Origin: CBDFGK01 sp965247075
GTDB taxonomy: Bacteria; Pseudomonadota; Gammaproteobacteria; Pseudomonadales; Halieaceae
DNA length: 64,000 nt
Direction: 5' to 3'
Assembly: GCA_965247075.1 (NCBI GenBank)
Contig: CBDFGK010000003.1
Coordinates: 1,240,001 to 1,304,000, forward strand
The notes below the pieces were generated by a model. That model did no database searches, was not told the origin of the DNA, and saw nothing but the letters and a program-made list of their open reading frames with translations. The position numbers and the translations under genes were made by a program. This document shows, piece by piece, positions 33,115-40,999 of the stretch. Positions within the stretch are counted from its first letter, which is position 1. Each line of letters starts with the position of its first letter.

Positions 33115-33839
33115 CAGTTCATACAGCAGTGGTAACCGGTGGCAGTACCGGCATAGGCCTGGAAATCTGCCGGCAATTCCTCAATCTGGACTATACAGTC
33201 CTGAATTTGTCGCGGCGCGGCGCGCCCGTCGAACATCCAAACCTGTACAATTTTGCCGTTGACCTGAGTGACCGCAGGGCTACCCGTGCTCTCGCCAGTG
33301 AAATTGCCGAGGGTTTTGCGGTGGATACCCTGGTACACAACGCCGGCCTGATCCGAGCAGACCTGATTGAAGATGTGAAACTGGAGGACCTGGATTATTT
33401 AACCCAGGTCCATGTGGGGGCCGATATTACCCTGCTACAGGCGTTTCTGCCTGCTATGAAGGAAAAGCAATTCGGGCGTATCGTTAATATGTCTACCCGG
33501 GCAGTGCTCGGCTTGCAGACCCGTACCAGTTATTCAGCAACCAAGGCGGCCATGATGGCCATGACCCGAACCTGGGCGCTGGAGCTGGGTCAGTACGGCA
33601 TTACTGTGAATGCGGTAGCGCCCGGCCCGATCGCGGCCACTGAAATGTTTCACAATGTTTTTCCCGAAGACGATCCACAAATCCAGAAAATAGCCGACAG
33701 CATCCCGGTGAAGCGGGTCGGCACTCCCGGTGATGTTGCCCGGGCCACCCTGTTCCTGGCGGCCCCCGAAAACGGCTTTATTACCGGCCAGACCCTGTTT
33801 GTTTGTGGTGGCGCAAGTCTGGGCTCGCTGTCCCTGTAA
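33111..33839 (+). CDS. Short-chain dehydrogenase/reductase, catabolic operon gene 4
   Basis: 242 residues from a GTG overlapping the DUF35 stop. It has the classical SDR cofactor motif TGGSTGIG (about residues 9-16), NAG (about 77), the catalytic Ser in NMSTRAV, and YSATK with Tyr and Lys (about 140-145). The FabG-like C-terminus ends GGASLGSLSL. It oxidises or reduces a hydroxyl/keto group. In this operon it could be the cis-diol dehydrogenase acting after the Rieske dioxygenase, or act on a hydroxyacyl-CoA. Confidence 0.92.
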   Translation: MTVHTAVVTGGSTGIGLEICRQFLNLDYTVLNLSRRGAPVEHPNLYNFAVDLSDRRATRALASEIAEGFAVDTLVHNAGLIRADLIEDVKLEDLDYLTQVHVGADITLLQAFLPAMKEKQFGRIVNMSTRAVLGLQTRTSYSATKAAMMAMTRTWALELGQYGITVNAVAPGPIAATEMFHNVFPEDDPQIQKIADSIPVKRVGTPGDVARATLFLAAPENGFITGQTLFVCGGASLGSLSL

Positions 33840-33868
33840 CTCTCTTGCAATAATCCGTGAGGTAAAAA

Positions 33869-35182
33869 ATGGCATACAGTAATCAGAAAATTGGCCAACT
33901 CGTTGAAGAGGCCAGAGTGCACAGGGCGGTTTACCTTGACCCGGAAATATTTGAACTGGAGATGGAGAGAATATGGGGCCGCGCCTGGGTCTATGTTGGC
34001 CACGAAAGCCAGATCGCCGGCCCCGGCGAGTTTATCACCACCACCATCGGTAAAGAGCCGGTGGTACTGGTGCGGGACAAACAAGGGGACATCCATGTGC
34101 TGTATAACCGCTGTGGTCACAAGGGCGCCAAAGTCGCCGTAAAACCCTGCGGCAAGGCCAGTGTTTTGCGCTGCCCCTACCATGGCTGGACGTATCAGTT
34201 GGATGGCAAACTGCAAACGACGCCGCACAAAATTGGCTATGAGAACACCGGCTTTGACCCACAGGACCCGCAATTCAGTATGCAGCCGGTGGCGCGAGTT
34301 GACAGCCACAGAGGTTTTGTTTTCGCCTGTCGCGCCAGTGAGGGGCCAGATTTCAGGGAGTTTCTGCAGGACACAATTGCCACCATCGATAATATGGTCG
34401 ATCGCTCGCCCGAGGGCGAAGTGGAAGTGGTGGGCAACTGCCTGCCATACCTGCACGACTGTAACTGGAAAATGTTTGTAGAGAACCTCAACGATGCGCT
34501 CCATCCCATGGTGGCTCACGCGTCCGTGGGTAAAGCGACCCAACAATTGATGGAGTCGTTACCCGAGGGTACGCCGTATCCGACGGAGGCGGAAATCATA
34601 TCGCCATTCGGCTCCGCCTATGAGCTCTTCGACAGCATGAAGGTCACGACCATGCCCTATGGGCATAGCTACATGGGTGGGGAGAAAAGTATTCATTCGA
34701 GCTATGCAGATGTGCCGGGCTATTTTGAGGCGCTGGTCGACGGACACGGCCGCGAGAAGGCGGAGGAAGTGCTGTCGCGCAATCGACACAACACCACCGT
34801 GTATCCTTCTTTTACTATCAAGGATGCGGTGCAGGTTATCCGCGTGGTGCGCCCGCTATCGGTAAACCGGACCCTGATCCAATCTTGGCATTTTCGTCTC
34901 AAGGGCGCACCGGAGCAGCTACTGCATCGGACCATAACCTATTCACGCTTGATCAATTCCCCTGCCTCCATGGTTGGTCCCGACGACTGGGATGTTTACG
35001 CGCGCATGCAGGCTAGCCTACAGTCAGATTCGGCCGAGTGGGTTGACATGCATCGCTACCTTGGCAGCGACGAGCCTGTGGCAGATACACAGATGAGCAA
35101 GGCTCCCGGCACCAGTGACCTGTCGATGAGGAATCAGTACAAGGCCTGGCGGGAATACATGACGGTGGAGGCTGCACTATGA
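33869..35182 (+). CDS. Rieske ring-hydroxylating dioxygenase, large (alpha) subunit
   Basis: 437 residues. The Rieske [2Fe-2S] ligands are C82-x-H84 (RCGHKG) and C102-x2-H105 (RCPYHGW). The mononuclear iron site lies in NWKMFVENLNDALHPMVAH, with two His and an upstream bridging Asp-type residue. It adds both atoms of O2 to an aromatic ring, giving a cis-dihydrodiol, with the beta subunit encoded next. No ferredoxin or reductase gene is adjacent, so electrons must come from proteins encoded elsewhere. GTGAGG precedes the start. Confidence 0.93.
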   Translation: MAYSNQKIGQLVEEARVHRAVYLDPEIFELEMERIWGRAWVYVGHESQIAGPGEFITTTIGKEPVVLVRDKQGDIHVLYNRCGHKGAKVAVKPCGKASVLRCPYHGWTYQLDGKLQTTPHKIGYENTGFDPQDPQFSMQPVARVDSHRGFVFACRASEGPDFREFLQDTIATIDNMVDRSPEGEVEVVGNCLPYLHDCNWKMFVENLNDALHPMVAHASVGKATQQLMESLPEGTPYPTEAEIISPFGSAYELFDSMKVTTMPYGHSYMGGEKSIHSSYADVPGYFEALVDGHGREKAEEVLSRNRHNTTVYPSFTIKDAVQVIRVVRPLSVNRTLIQSWHFRLKGAPEQLLHRTITYSRLINSPASMVGPDDWDVYARMQASLQSDSAEWVDMHRYLGSDEPVADTQMSKAPGTSDLSMRNQYKAWREYMTVEAAL

Positions 35183-35655
35183 GTGTTGATGTTCGGGAAA
35201 TTGAGGATTTTTTATACACTGAGGCAGACTTTCTCGATCAAGTTGATTTGCAGCAGTGGATGAAGCTCTACACAGATGACGGTATCTATTGGATGCCAGT
35301 GCGTGAGGGTCAGCAAGACCCACTTGGTGAAATTTCCATACTGTATGAAAACCGCACCCTCATGGCCATTCGCAGTAATAATTTTGGTCACAGGCTGGCC
35401 CCGTCCATGGAGTATCCGGTACGCTGTAACCACATTATTTCCAGGGTGAGAGTCATCGCTGAAGATGAGGCTGAGGGCACACTGACAGTAACGTCAAATT
35501 TTCAGGCAGTGGTCTACTATCGGCAACAAACTATATACGCGGGCCGCTATACGCACCAATTGAAGCGTGCCGCCAACGGCTACAGGATACAGCAGAAGCG
35601 GGTGGACCTCATCAACTGCGATGCCAATCATCGCTCCCTGCTGATTTATATTTAG
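35179..35655 (+). CDS. Ring-hydroxylating dioxygenase, small (beta) subunit
   Basis: 158 residues with the SnoaL/NTF2-like beta-subunit fold: IEDFLYTEADFLDQVDLQQW at the start, DDGIYWMPVR, then VRCNHIISRVRV and a C-terminal KRVDLINCD. It assembles with the alpha subunit into a hexamer and is structural. ATGA overlap with the alpha gene shows coupling. It is the last gene of the catabolic operon. A ribosome site follows for the next, apparently unrelated pair. Confidence 0.92.
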   Translation: MSVDVREIEDFLYTEADFLDQVDLQQWMKLYTDDGIYWMPVREGQQDPLGEISILYENRTLMAIRSNNFGHRLAPSMEYPVRCNHIISRVRVIAEDEAEGTLTVTSNFQAVVYYRQQTIYAGRYTHQLKRAANGYRIQQKRVDLINCDANHRSLLIYI

Positions 35656-35701
35656 CGCCCTGTCAGTAGCACGAGTGGACACGGCGGAAGGAGATTTACC
35701 T

Positions 35702-36370
35702 TTGATCCAACCTCAGAGAATATGTGTTTTCAACTCCCGACTGGTTCGGGCTACACGGGTTGAACTTGATCGACTTTGTACGCATCTTGGCCTGGACAAG
35801 GGCGCAAACACGTTGGATATCGAGCAGGCCTATCTCAGCGCAGCCGACAACAGCATTTTTCAAAAGATCCGACCACTACTGCCTACTGATTCCCCTACCT
35901 ACTTGAAGGCACTGGTACTCATTGACAAGGAGCGACGTTCGTACTCGGAAGCCCTTGACGAATTCAGCAGGAGAGTCAAAAGCCTGGATTGGTGGAGCTA
36001 CCGATCCCCTGTAGAGGATATGGACGAGCTCGAACTTGAAGACAAAATTCTCGCGATATTCCGGCCAGAGTATCGGGACGCGAGAGAGAAGCTGCGCACT
36101 GATCCTTCTTGGATGAAGAAGTTTGTAGAGTACCTCCCAGGGGTTGTTACTGCCGGTGTGGGCGCAGCAACTACCGTGGTGATTCAAACAGCATCCAGAC
36201 TTCCCTTTGCGGCTTTGGGTGCGGGTGCTGTGGCAGGGCCAATTGGGGCCGCGCTGGGAGTGATAACCATCGGTAGGAGGCTCACTGGGCCTGCTTATAG
36301 AAAAATCGTCCCCGCGACAGTGGAGCTGATGCTAATTGGTCAGCGAATAGAAAATACACCAAAGGAGTGA
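35702..36370 (+). CDS. Unrecognised protein with C-terminal glycine-zipper membrane segment (YaaW-like tail)
   Basis: 222 residues. The TTG at 35702 is chosen because a strong GGAAGGAG lies 8 bases upstream; an in-frame GTG at 35675 has none. The N-terminal 140 residues are soluble and charged, with no family I recognise. Residues about 155-205 are a glycine-rich hydrophobic hairpin (AALGAGAVAGPIGAALGVIT), followed by a GPAYRKIVPATVEL segment that resembles the tail of UPF0174/YaaW proteins. It is followed at once by a second membrane/coiled-coil gene sharing an AAAGGAG ribosome site, so the two are probably made together. A role in membrane permeabilisation or stress is conceivable but only a guess. 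Confidence 0.6.
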   Translation: MIQPQRICVFNSRLVRATRVELDRLCTHLGLDKGANTLDIEQAYLSAADNSIFQKIRPLLPTDSPTYLKALVLIDKERRSYSEALDEFSRRVKSLDWWSYRSPVEDMDELELEDKILAIFRPEYRDAREKLRTDPSWMKKFVEYLPGVVTAGVGAATTVVIQTASRLPFAALGAGAVAGPIGAALGVITIGRRLTGPAYRKIVPATVELMLIGQRIENTPKE

Positions 36371-36372
36371 CT

Positions 36373-37383
36373 GTGCCGATTCTAATGGAAGAACCACTCA
36401 AGTTTCTACTCGACCCAGAGGTTCAGCGGTTTGGTGCGATTCTCAAGAACACTAATACCGGAAAAATTGTGGGACATTTGAAAGAAACGGGTGAAATGGG
36501 GCACCTATTGACGAGTTTGCCCTCGTTAGCCGGTTTCAATCCTGCTTTCTTGTCGGTAGACTTAATAGATCGAGGAATCAAGACGTACCAAATTGGAAAT
36601 GTTCAGAAGACTGTCGATCAAATTCAACAGACAGTCGAGGGGCTGCAACTGGCAACCAATATTGCGGCTTGGTCTTCGGTAGCCAACCTGGGAGTTTCTG
36701 TCGCGGGGTTCACCATCATCAATCAGAAGCTGGAAAGGATCGATTCGAAGATTGATGTGGCGGTAGCGGAGATTGAGAAGATTAGGAAGACGCTGGACAG
36801 ACTGGAGTTGAGCTGGCAAGCCATGTCCACAGCGCAACTGCAAAGAGCAGCAGAGAGCATTGTGGTGGCCGAACAGGCCAATAGCGCGGAAAAGACACAA
36901 ACGCTCCTCAGAAAAGCCTCTGAGGATTTTTCGCTGCGCAGACACTACTACTCAAATTTGTTACGCGCAGAAGGCGTCTTCGATGAAATTGCGCTCTCGC
37001 CCGAGAACCTGGAAGAACTGATAGCACGCTACACATTCTGCTGCATGGGGTTGCTACACGCAGAGTTTTCCGCAGGGGATCTGGGCAGCTATGGACGGTA
37101 CCTGGAGAGCATTACGCAGGAGTATCGCGATCTGGTCTGTTTCAATCCCAAGGACCTGTATCTTGCGCGGAGTGATCAACTGGATCTGCTTGCCATAGGT
37201 CATGACCACAAGCAGCATTCGGCGGCCCTCGTTGAACTTTCGTCCTACGCAGAGGAGTCTGCCAATAGAATCGATTCGTTTAAGGTCGAACTGGAGTATA
37301 TCGAGAAGCACGACCTCACAGCAGATGGTTATATGGAGGCGTTACGGGAGCATGATACCGACATTATTCTTTTGCCGAGGTAG
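36373..37383 (+). CDS. Unrecognised protein with membrane segment and coiled coil
   Basis: 336 residues from GTG 36373, five bases after AAAGGAG. Features in order are a charged N-terminus, a segment NPAFLSVDLIDRGIKTYQIG, a heptad-like stretch QKTVDQIQQTVEGLQ, a hydrophobic helix (SSVANLGVSVAGFTIINQK, about residues 100-120), and a second coiled coil LERIDSKIDVAVAEIEKIRK. A helical C-terminal domain about 150-336 has no motif I can name. The order coiled coil / membrane helix / coiled coil is seen in some effector and dynamin-like membrane proteins. With the preceding gene it forms an isolated pair between a catabolic operon and an adenine deaminase gene. Confidence 0.6.
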   Translation: MPILMEEPLKFLLDPEVQRFGAILKNTNTGKIVGHLKETGEMGHLLTSLPSLAGFNPAFLSVDLIDRGIKTYQIGNVQKTVDQIQQTVEGLQLATNIAAWSSVANLGVSVAGFTIINQKLERIDSKIDVAVAEIEKIRKTLDRLELSWQAMSTAQLQRAAESIVVAEQANSAEKTQTLLRKASEDFSLRRHYYSNLLRAEGVFDEIALSPENLEELIARYTFCCMGLLHAEFSAGDLGSYGRYLESITQEYRDLVCFNPKDLYLARSDQLDLLAIGHDHKQHSAALVELSSYAEESANRIDSFKVELEYIEKHDLTADGYMEALREHDTDIILLPR

Positions 37384-37407
37384 CATAGGTGCCTCGCTTT
37401 CGCCGAT

Positions 37408-38415
37408 ATGAAGAAATTTATTCAAGGCTTGCCCAAAGTCGAATTGCACTGCCATATCGAAGGGACGCTTGAACCTGAATTGATGTTTGAACTTGCCGAG
37501 CGCAATGGCATTGCACTACCGTATTCGAGCGTGGCCGAACTGAGGCATGCCTATGCCTTCACCCGGCTGCAGGATTTTCTCGATATCTACTATCAAGGCA
37601 TGAATGTGTTGCAGACCGAACAGGATTTTTTCGATCTGACCTGGGCTTATCTAACCCGGATTCACGCACAAAACGTTCGGCACACGGAAATATTTTTCGA
37701 TCCCCAGGCTCATCTTTGCCGGGACCTCCCCTTTGCTGTGGTAATCAATGGCATCAGCCGCGCTTTGCAGGCGGCTGAGCGAGATTATGGCCTCAGCTCT
37801 CGCGTCATCATGTGTTTTCTGCGCCATCTCGACCAGGCTGATGCGTTTAACACCCTGGAGCTGGCTCGATCTTACCGAGAGAAAATTATCGGCATCGGTC
37901 TCGATTCCAGTGAGCGCGATAATCCTCCCGAAAAATTTGAGCAGGTGTTTGCCGAGGCGAGAAACCAGGGCTATCTGTGTGTCGCCCATGCCGGCGAAGA
38001 AGGGCCGCCGGAATATATCTATAGTGCGCTGGACCGGTTGCAGGTTCATCGTATCGACCATGGCAACAGTTGTTTGCAGGATCCAGCGTTGGTGGCACGC
38101 CTGGTGGCCGAGAGAACGCCGTTGACGGTGTGCCCATTATCCAATGCCCGCTTATGCGTGGTGCAGGACATGACTGAACATCCGCTCAAGCTGATGCTGG
38201 ACCAGGGTATGCGCGTTACCGTCAACTCCGATGACCCGGCGTATTTCGGCGGCTATATGAACGAAAATTTTGCGGCGGTCGCCGCTGCGCTGAATCTTTC
38301 CCACGACGACTTGGCGCAACTTTCAAGTAACGCCATCGACGCGGCTTTTGTCGAGACCGCGCGCAAGCGCGAGCTCAAAAGCGAGTTGGCTGGCTACGTT
38401 CGGAATGAGCGATGA
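37408..38415 (+). CDS. Adenine deaminase (adenosine deaminase superfamily)
   Basis: 335 residues, TIM-barrel amidohydrolase of the Add family. Metal and catalytic motifs are VELHCHIEGT (about residues 11-20), CVAHAGEEGPPEY (His and catalytic Glu, about 190-203), RIDHG (about 213) and NSDDPAYFGGY (about 272). The pattern FFDPQAH, GLDSSE and SDDPAYFGGY fits the bacterial group that acts on adenine rather than adenosine, as shown for a Pseudomonas homologue. It converts adenine to hypoxanthine for purine salvage. The label adenosine deaminase would be the default automated call; I favour adenine. Confidence 0.85.
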   Translation: MKKFIQGLPKVELHCHIEGTLEPELMFELAERNGIALPYSSVAELRHAYAFTRLQDFLDIYYQGMNVLQTEQDFFDLTWAYLTRIHAQNVRHTEIFFDPQAHLCRDLPFAVVINGISRALQAAERDYGLSSRVIMCFLRHLDQADAFNTLELARSYREKIIGIGLDSSERDNPPEKFEQVFAEARNQGYLCVAHAGEEGPPEYIYSALDRLQVHRIDHGNSCLQDPALVARLVAERTPLTVCPLSNARLCVVQDMTEHPLKLMLDQGMRVTVNSDDPAYFGGYMNENFAAVAAALNLSHDDLAQLSSNAIDAAFVETARKRELKSELAGYVRNER

Positions 38416-38566
38416 GGTTTCTCAATCCACCCACCCCCGCACATTCCTGAAAATCCTGACCCGAAGACTGTATTCGCCCTAATCGCCACGCCACCGTCTC
38501 ATTTGAAGACGATGCGCGGTTAGCCGCAAGAGTTCACCGCAGGTACTGCAAGGGTGGTTCATTACA

Positions 38567-39679
38567 TTAGCACCGTAGCTGGGCTTCGCTGAATAAGCCC
38601 AACTGTTCCCGCTCCTTGCGGTGTTTTGGCTCCAGCCGCAAACCCGCTCCCAGCAGGCGTACCGGCAAGCCCTTGCGCTGCCAGCCGGCAGTGAGCATGC
38701 GCTGGTAATCATCCCGATTCAACCAGGCCTTGCCGCGATTGCTGATGGCTTCATCGAGGGTGGTCTGGGTGAAGTCGTGAAACTTGACCTTGATAAAGCG
38801 GGCGCTGGGTGCGTAGTGCTGTTCAATCCTGGCGAAGCGGCGTTCCAGCTCTGCGAGAATATTATCCAGTGCCGCGAGAATGTCTGCCTCCAAAGTGAGG
38901 TCTTGCGGGTAGGTGCGTTCCACGCTGATCGATTTTCTCACGCGATCGGTTTTTACCTCGCGATTGTCGATGCCCTGTGCCAATTGGGCCAGGCGCGGAC
39001 CATACTTGCCAAAGCGCTTCGCCAATTCCTCCACCGGCACGCCCTGCAAATCGCCACAGGTGACGACACCCATGCGACGCATTTTTGCAGCGGTGACTTT
39101 GCCGACGCCATTGATCCTGGCAACCGGCAGTGCCACCACAAACTCAGCCACCTTATCCGGGGGGATGGTGTAGGTGCCGTCGGGCTTGTTCCAGTCGCTG
39201 GCCACCTTGGCCAGAAACTTGTTGGGTGCCACGCCGGCAGAGACCGTGAGATTGAGAGTTTCCCGAACCCGCTGCCTGATCTCATTGGCAATTAACGTAG
39301 CGCTGCCCCCGCATCGCTCACAGTCACTGACATCCAGATAGGCCTCATCCAGTGACAGTGGCTCGATCAAATCGGTGTAGTCGCGGAAGATCTCGTGAAA
39401 CTGGCGGGAAATAGCGCGATACAGCTCGAACTGCGCTGGAATGATAATGAGATCCGGGCACTTCTGCAGCGCTCGCGCCGACGACATGGCGGAGTGGACC
39501 CCAAACTTGCGTGCCTCGTAATTGGCGGTAGCAACTACCCCGCGCCGGTCGGAAGAGCCACCCACAGCGATGGGCTGGCCGATCAGCGCGGGGTTTTCCC
39601 GCAACTCCACGGACGCGTAAAAGGAATCCGCGTCAATGTGGATGATTTTGCGTGTTTTCTGGTCGGGCTTGGCAGGCAT
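38567..39679 (-). CDS. dinB: DNA polymerase IV (Y-family)
   Basis: 370 residues. Catalytic motifs are HIDADSFYASVE (first Asp near residue 15) and LSLDEAYLDVS (Asp-Glu near 108). A helix-hairpin-helix INGVGKVTAAKMRRMGV (about 190) and a little-finger domain (about 245-350) follow. The C-terminus (QLGLFSEAQL) holds a QLGLF sequence, the beta-clamp-binding motif. It performs translesion synthesis past damaged bases. No LexA box was found immediately upstream (39680-39718), so SOS control is not evident here. The 150 bases between it and the adenine deaminase gene show nothing clear. Confidence 0.95.
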   Translation of the reverse strand: MPAKPDQKTRKIIHIDADSFYASVELRENPALIGQPIAVGGSSDRRGVVATANYEARKFGVHSAMSSARALQKCPDLIIIPAQFELYRAISRQFHEIFRDYTDLIEPLSLDEAYLDVSDCERCGGSATLIANEIRQRVRETLNLTVSAGVAPNKFLAKVASDWNKPDGTYTIPPDKVAEFVVALPVARINGVGKVTAAKMRRMGVVTCGDLQGVPVEELAKRFGKYGPRLAQLAQGIDNREVKTDRVRKSISVERTYPQDLTLEADILAALDNILAELERRFARIEQHYAPSARFIKVKFHDFTQTTLDEAISNRGKAWLNRDDYQRMLTAGWQRKGLPVRLLGAGLRLEPKHRKEREQLGLFSEAQLRC

Positions 39680-39718
39680 GGTGCGGCAATGAAAACAAAT
39701 CGTGCCGCCCCAGACAAC

Positions 39719-40843
39719 CTACTCCTGGGGGGTGATAGCGTTTATGTGATCAATGGCATCACCGTATTCAGACAGTAGCCGGAAGACGATGTCGCGGCAG
39801 GACTCGATCGCATTGATTTGACCGACCACCTGGCCTACCGGGTTGAAGGCGACCTTTTGGCACTCGCCACTGCCGGCGTACTTGTGGGTGCGCCGCACGG
39901 CATCAAAAGTCAGGTATCCCTGCAGAGGCATTGGCAGTGGGTCTGGGGTGTCGTCGCGATCCCAGGCATCGGTCCAGTCGTTTTTCAGCATGCGGGCCGT
40001 CTTACCGGTCCAGGAGCGAGAGCGTACCGTGTCTTCAGAGGTGGCCGACATATATGATTCCCGCTGCGCCGGTTCTGCGGATGCTTCTGCGGAATTCAGC
40101 CACATCGAACCCAGCCAAACCCCGGAGACACCCATGCTCATGGCGGCAAGTATCTGTCGGCCGTTGCCGATACCACCAGCGGCAAGTACCGGCAGGGGCG
40201 CAACCGCATCCACCATTTGTGGCCACAGTAGCATGGAGGTCACTTCACCGGCGTGGCCGCCACCCTCGGAACCCTGGCAGACAACAAAGTCCAGACCTGC
40301 TTCCTGGTGACGTATGCCGTGCTTGAGCCGGCCAGCCAGCGCGCCAATCAGCCTGCCGGCCGCATGGACTTGCTGGACGATGTCGGCGGGGGGTGTACCC
40401 AGGGCGTTGACGATCATGCGGCATTTGGGGCGGGTCAGGGCTGCGTCTACCAGCACCTGGGCCTGTAGCGCGGAAAAGCTCAGGCTGACTTCGCCGTCGT
40501 TATCCGGATATGCCGGGACGCCGTGATCGCTAAGCAATTGCTCGGCGAACTTGCGGTGCTGCTCGGGAATCGCCGCCTTCAGCATTTTCACCAGTTCCTC
40601 TGGATCGGTTTCTTCCATGCCCTCGTATTTTTGCGGAATGGCCACGTCTACGCCATAGATATGATCGCCGATATGGGCGTCTATCCAGTCCAGTTCTTCC
40701 CTGAGCTGGTCAACAGTAAAGCCCACCGCACCGAGCACGCCGATGCCGCCGGCCTTGCTGACCGCGACCACCACGTCGCGACAATGGGTGAAGGCGAATA
40801 TGGGAGCATCGATGCCCAGTTGTTTGCAGAAATCAGTTTGCAT
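39719..40843 (-). CDS. Nitronate monooxygenase-like FMN protein
   Basis: 374 residues from ATG 40843, with GAGGAA upstream. TIM-barrel FMN signature: GGIGVLGAVGF near the N-terminus, then VCQGSEGGGHAGE (about residue 190) with the His that acts as base in this family, and VLAAGGIGNGRQILAAMSMG binding the FMN phosphate. These enzymes oxidise alkyl nitronates such as propionate-3-nitronate. Many relatives instead act on enoyl-CoA-like compounds, so the exact substrate is uncertain. The gene lies just upstream of dinB on the same strand, 39 bases away. Confidence 0.82.
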   Translation of the reverse strand: MQTDFCKQLGIDAPIFAFTHCRDVVVAVSKAGGIGVLGAVGFTVDQLREELDWIDAHIGDHIYGVDVAIPQKYEGMEETDPEELVKMLKAAIPEQHRKFAEQLLSDHGVPAYPDNDGEVSLSFSALQAQVLVDAALTRPKCRMIVNALGTPPADIVQQVHAAGRLIGALAGRLKHGIRHQEAGLDFVVCQGSEGGGHAGEVTSMLLWPQMVDAVAPLPVLAAGGIGNGRQILAAMSMGVSGVWLGSMWLNSAEASAEPAQRESYMSATSEDTVRSRSWTGKTARMLKNDWTDAWDRDDTPDPLPMPLQGYLTFDAVRRTHKYAGSGECQKVAFNPVGQVVGQINAIESCRDIVFRLLSEYGDAIDHINAITPQE

Positions 40844-40999
40844 GGTGTTCCTCAATCCCAGGGTAAGGTGGCGGTCGAATTACTGACAGCCTAATGGAGA
40901 TCAGCCGTGATAAGAATGATGCGAGCGGCCGGAAAAACTTGCACTATTTAACGCCGCTATCAAGCGCCACCAGCGCCCGGACCGGTAGGCGCGGTGGCT

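Noticed and set aside
38416..38566. Possible transposon remnant between adenine deaminase and dinB
   Set aside because: Short frames with no convincing similarity; left unannotated.
39680..39718. LexA box upstream of dinB
   Set aside because: No CTGT-N8-ACAG match in the short upstream space; SOS control of dinB is not supported by this sequence.
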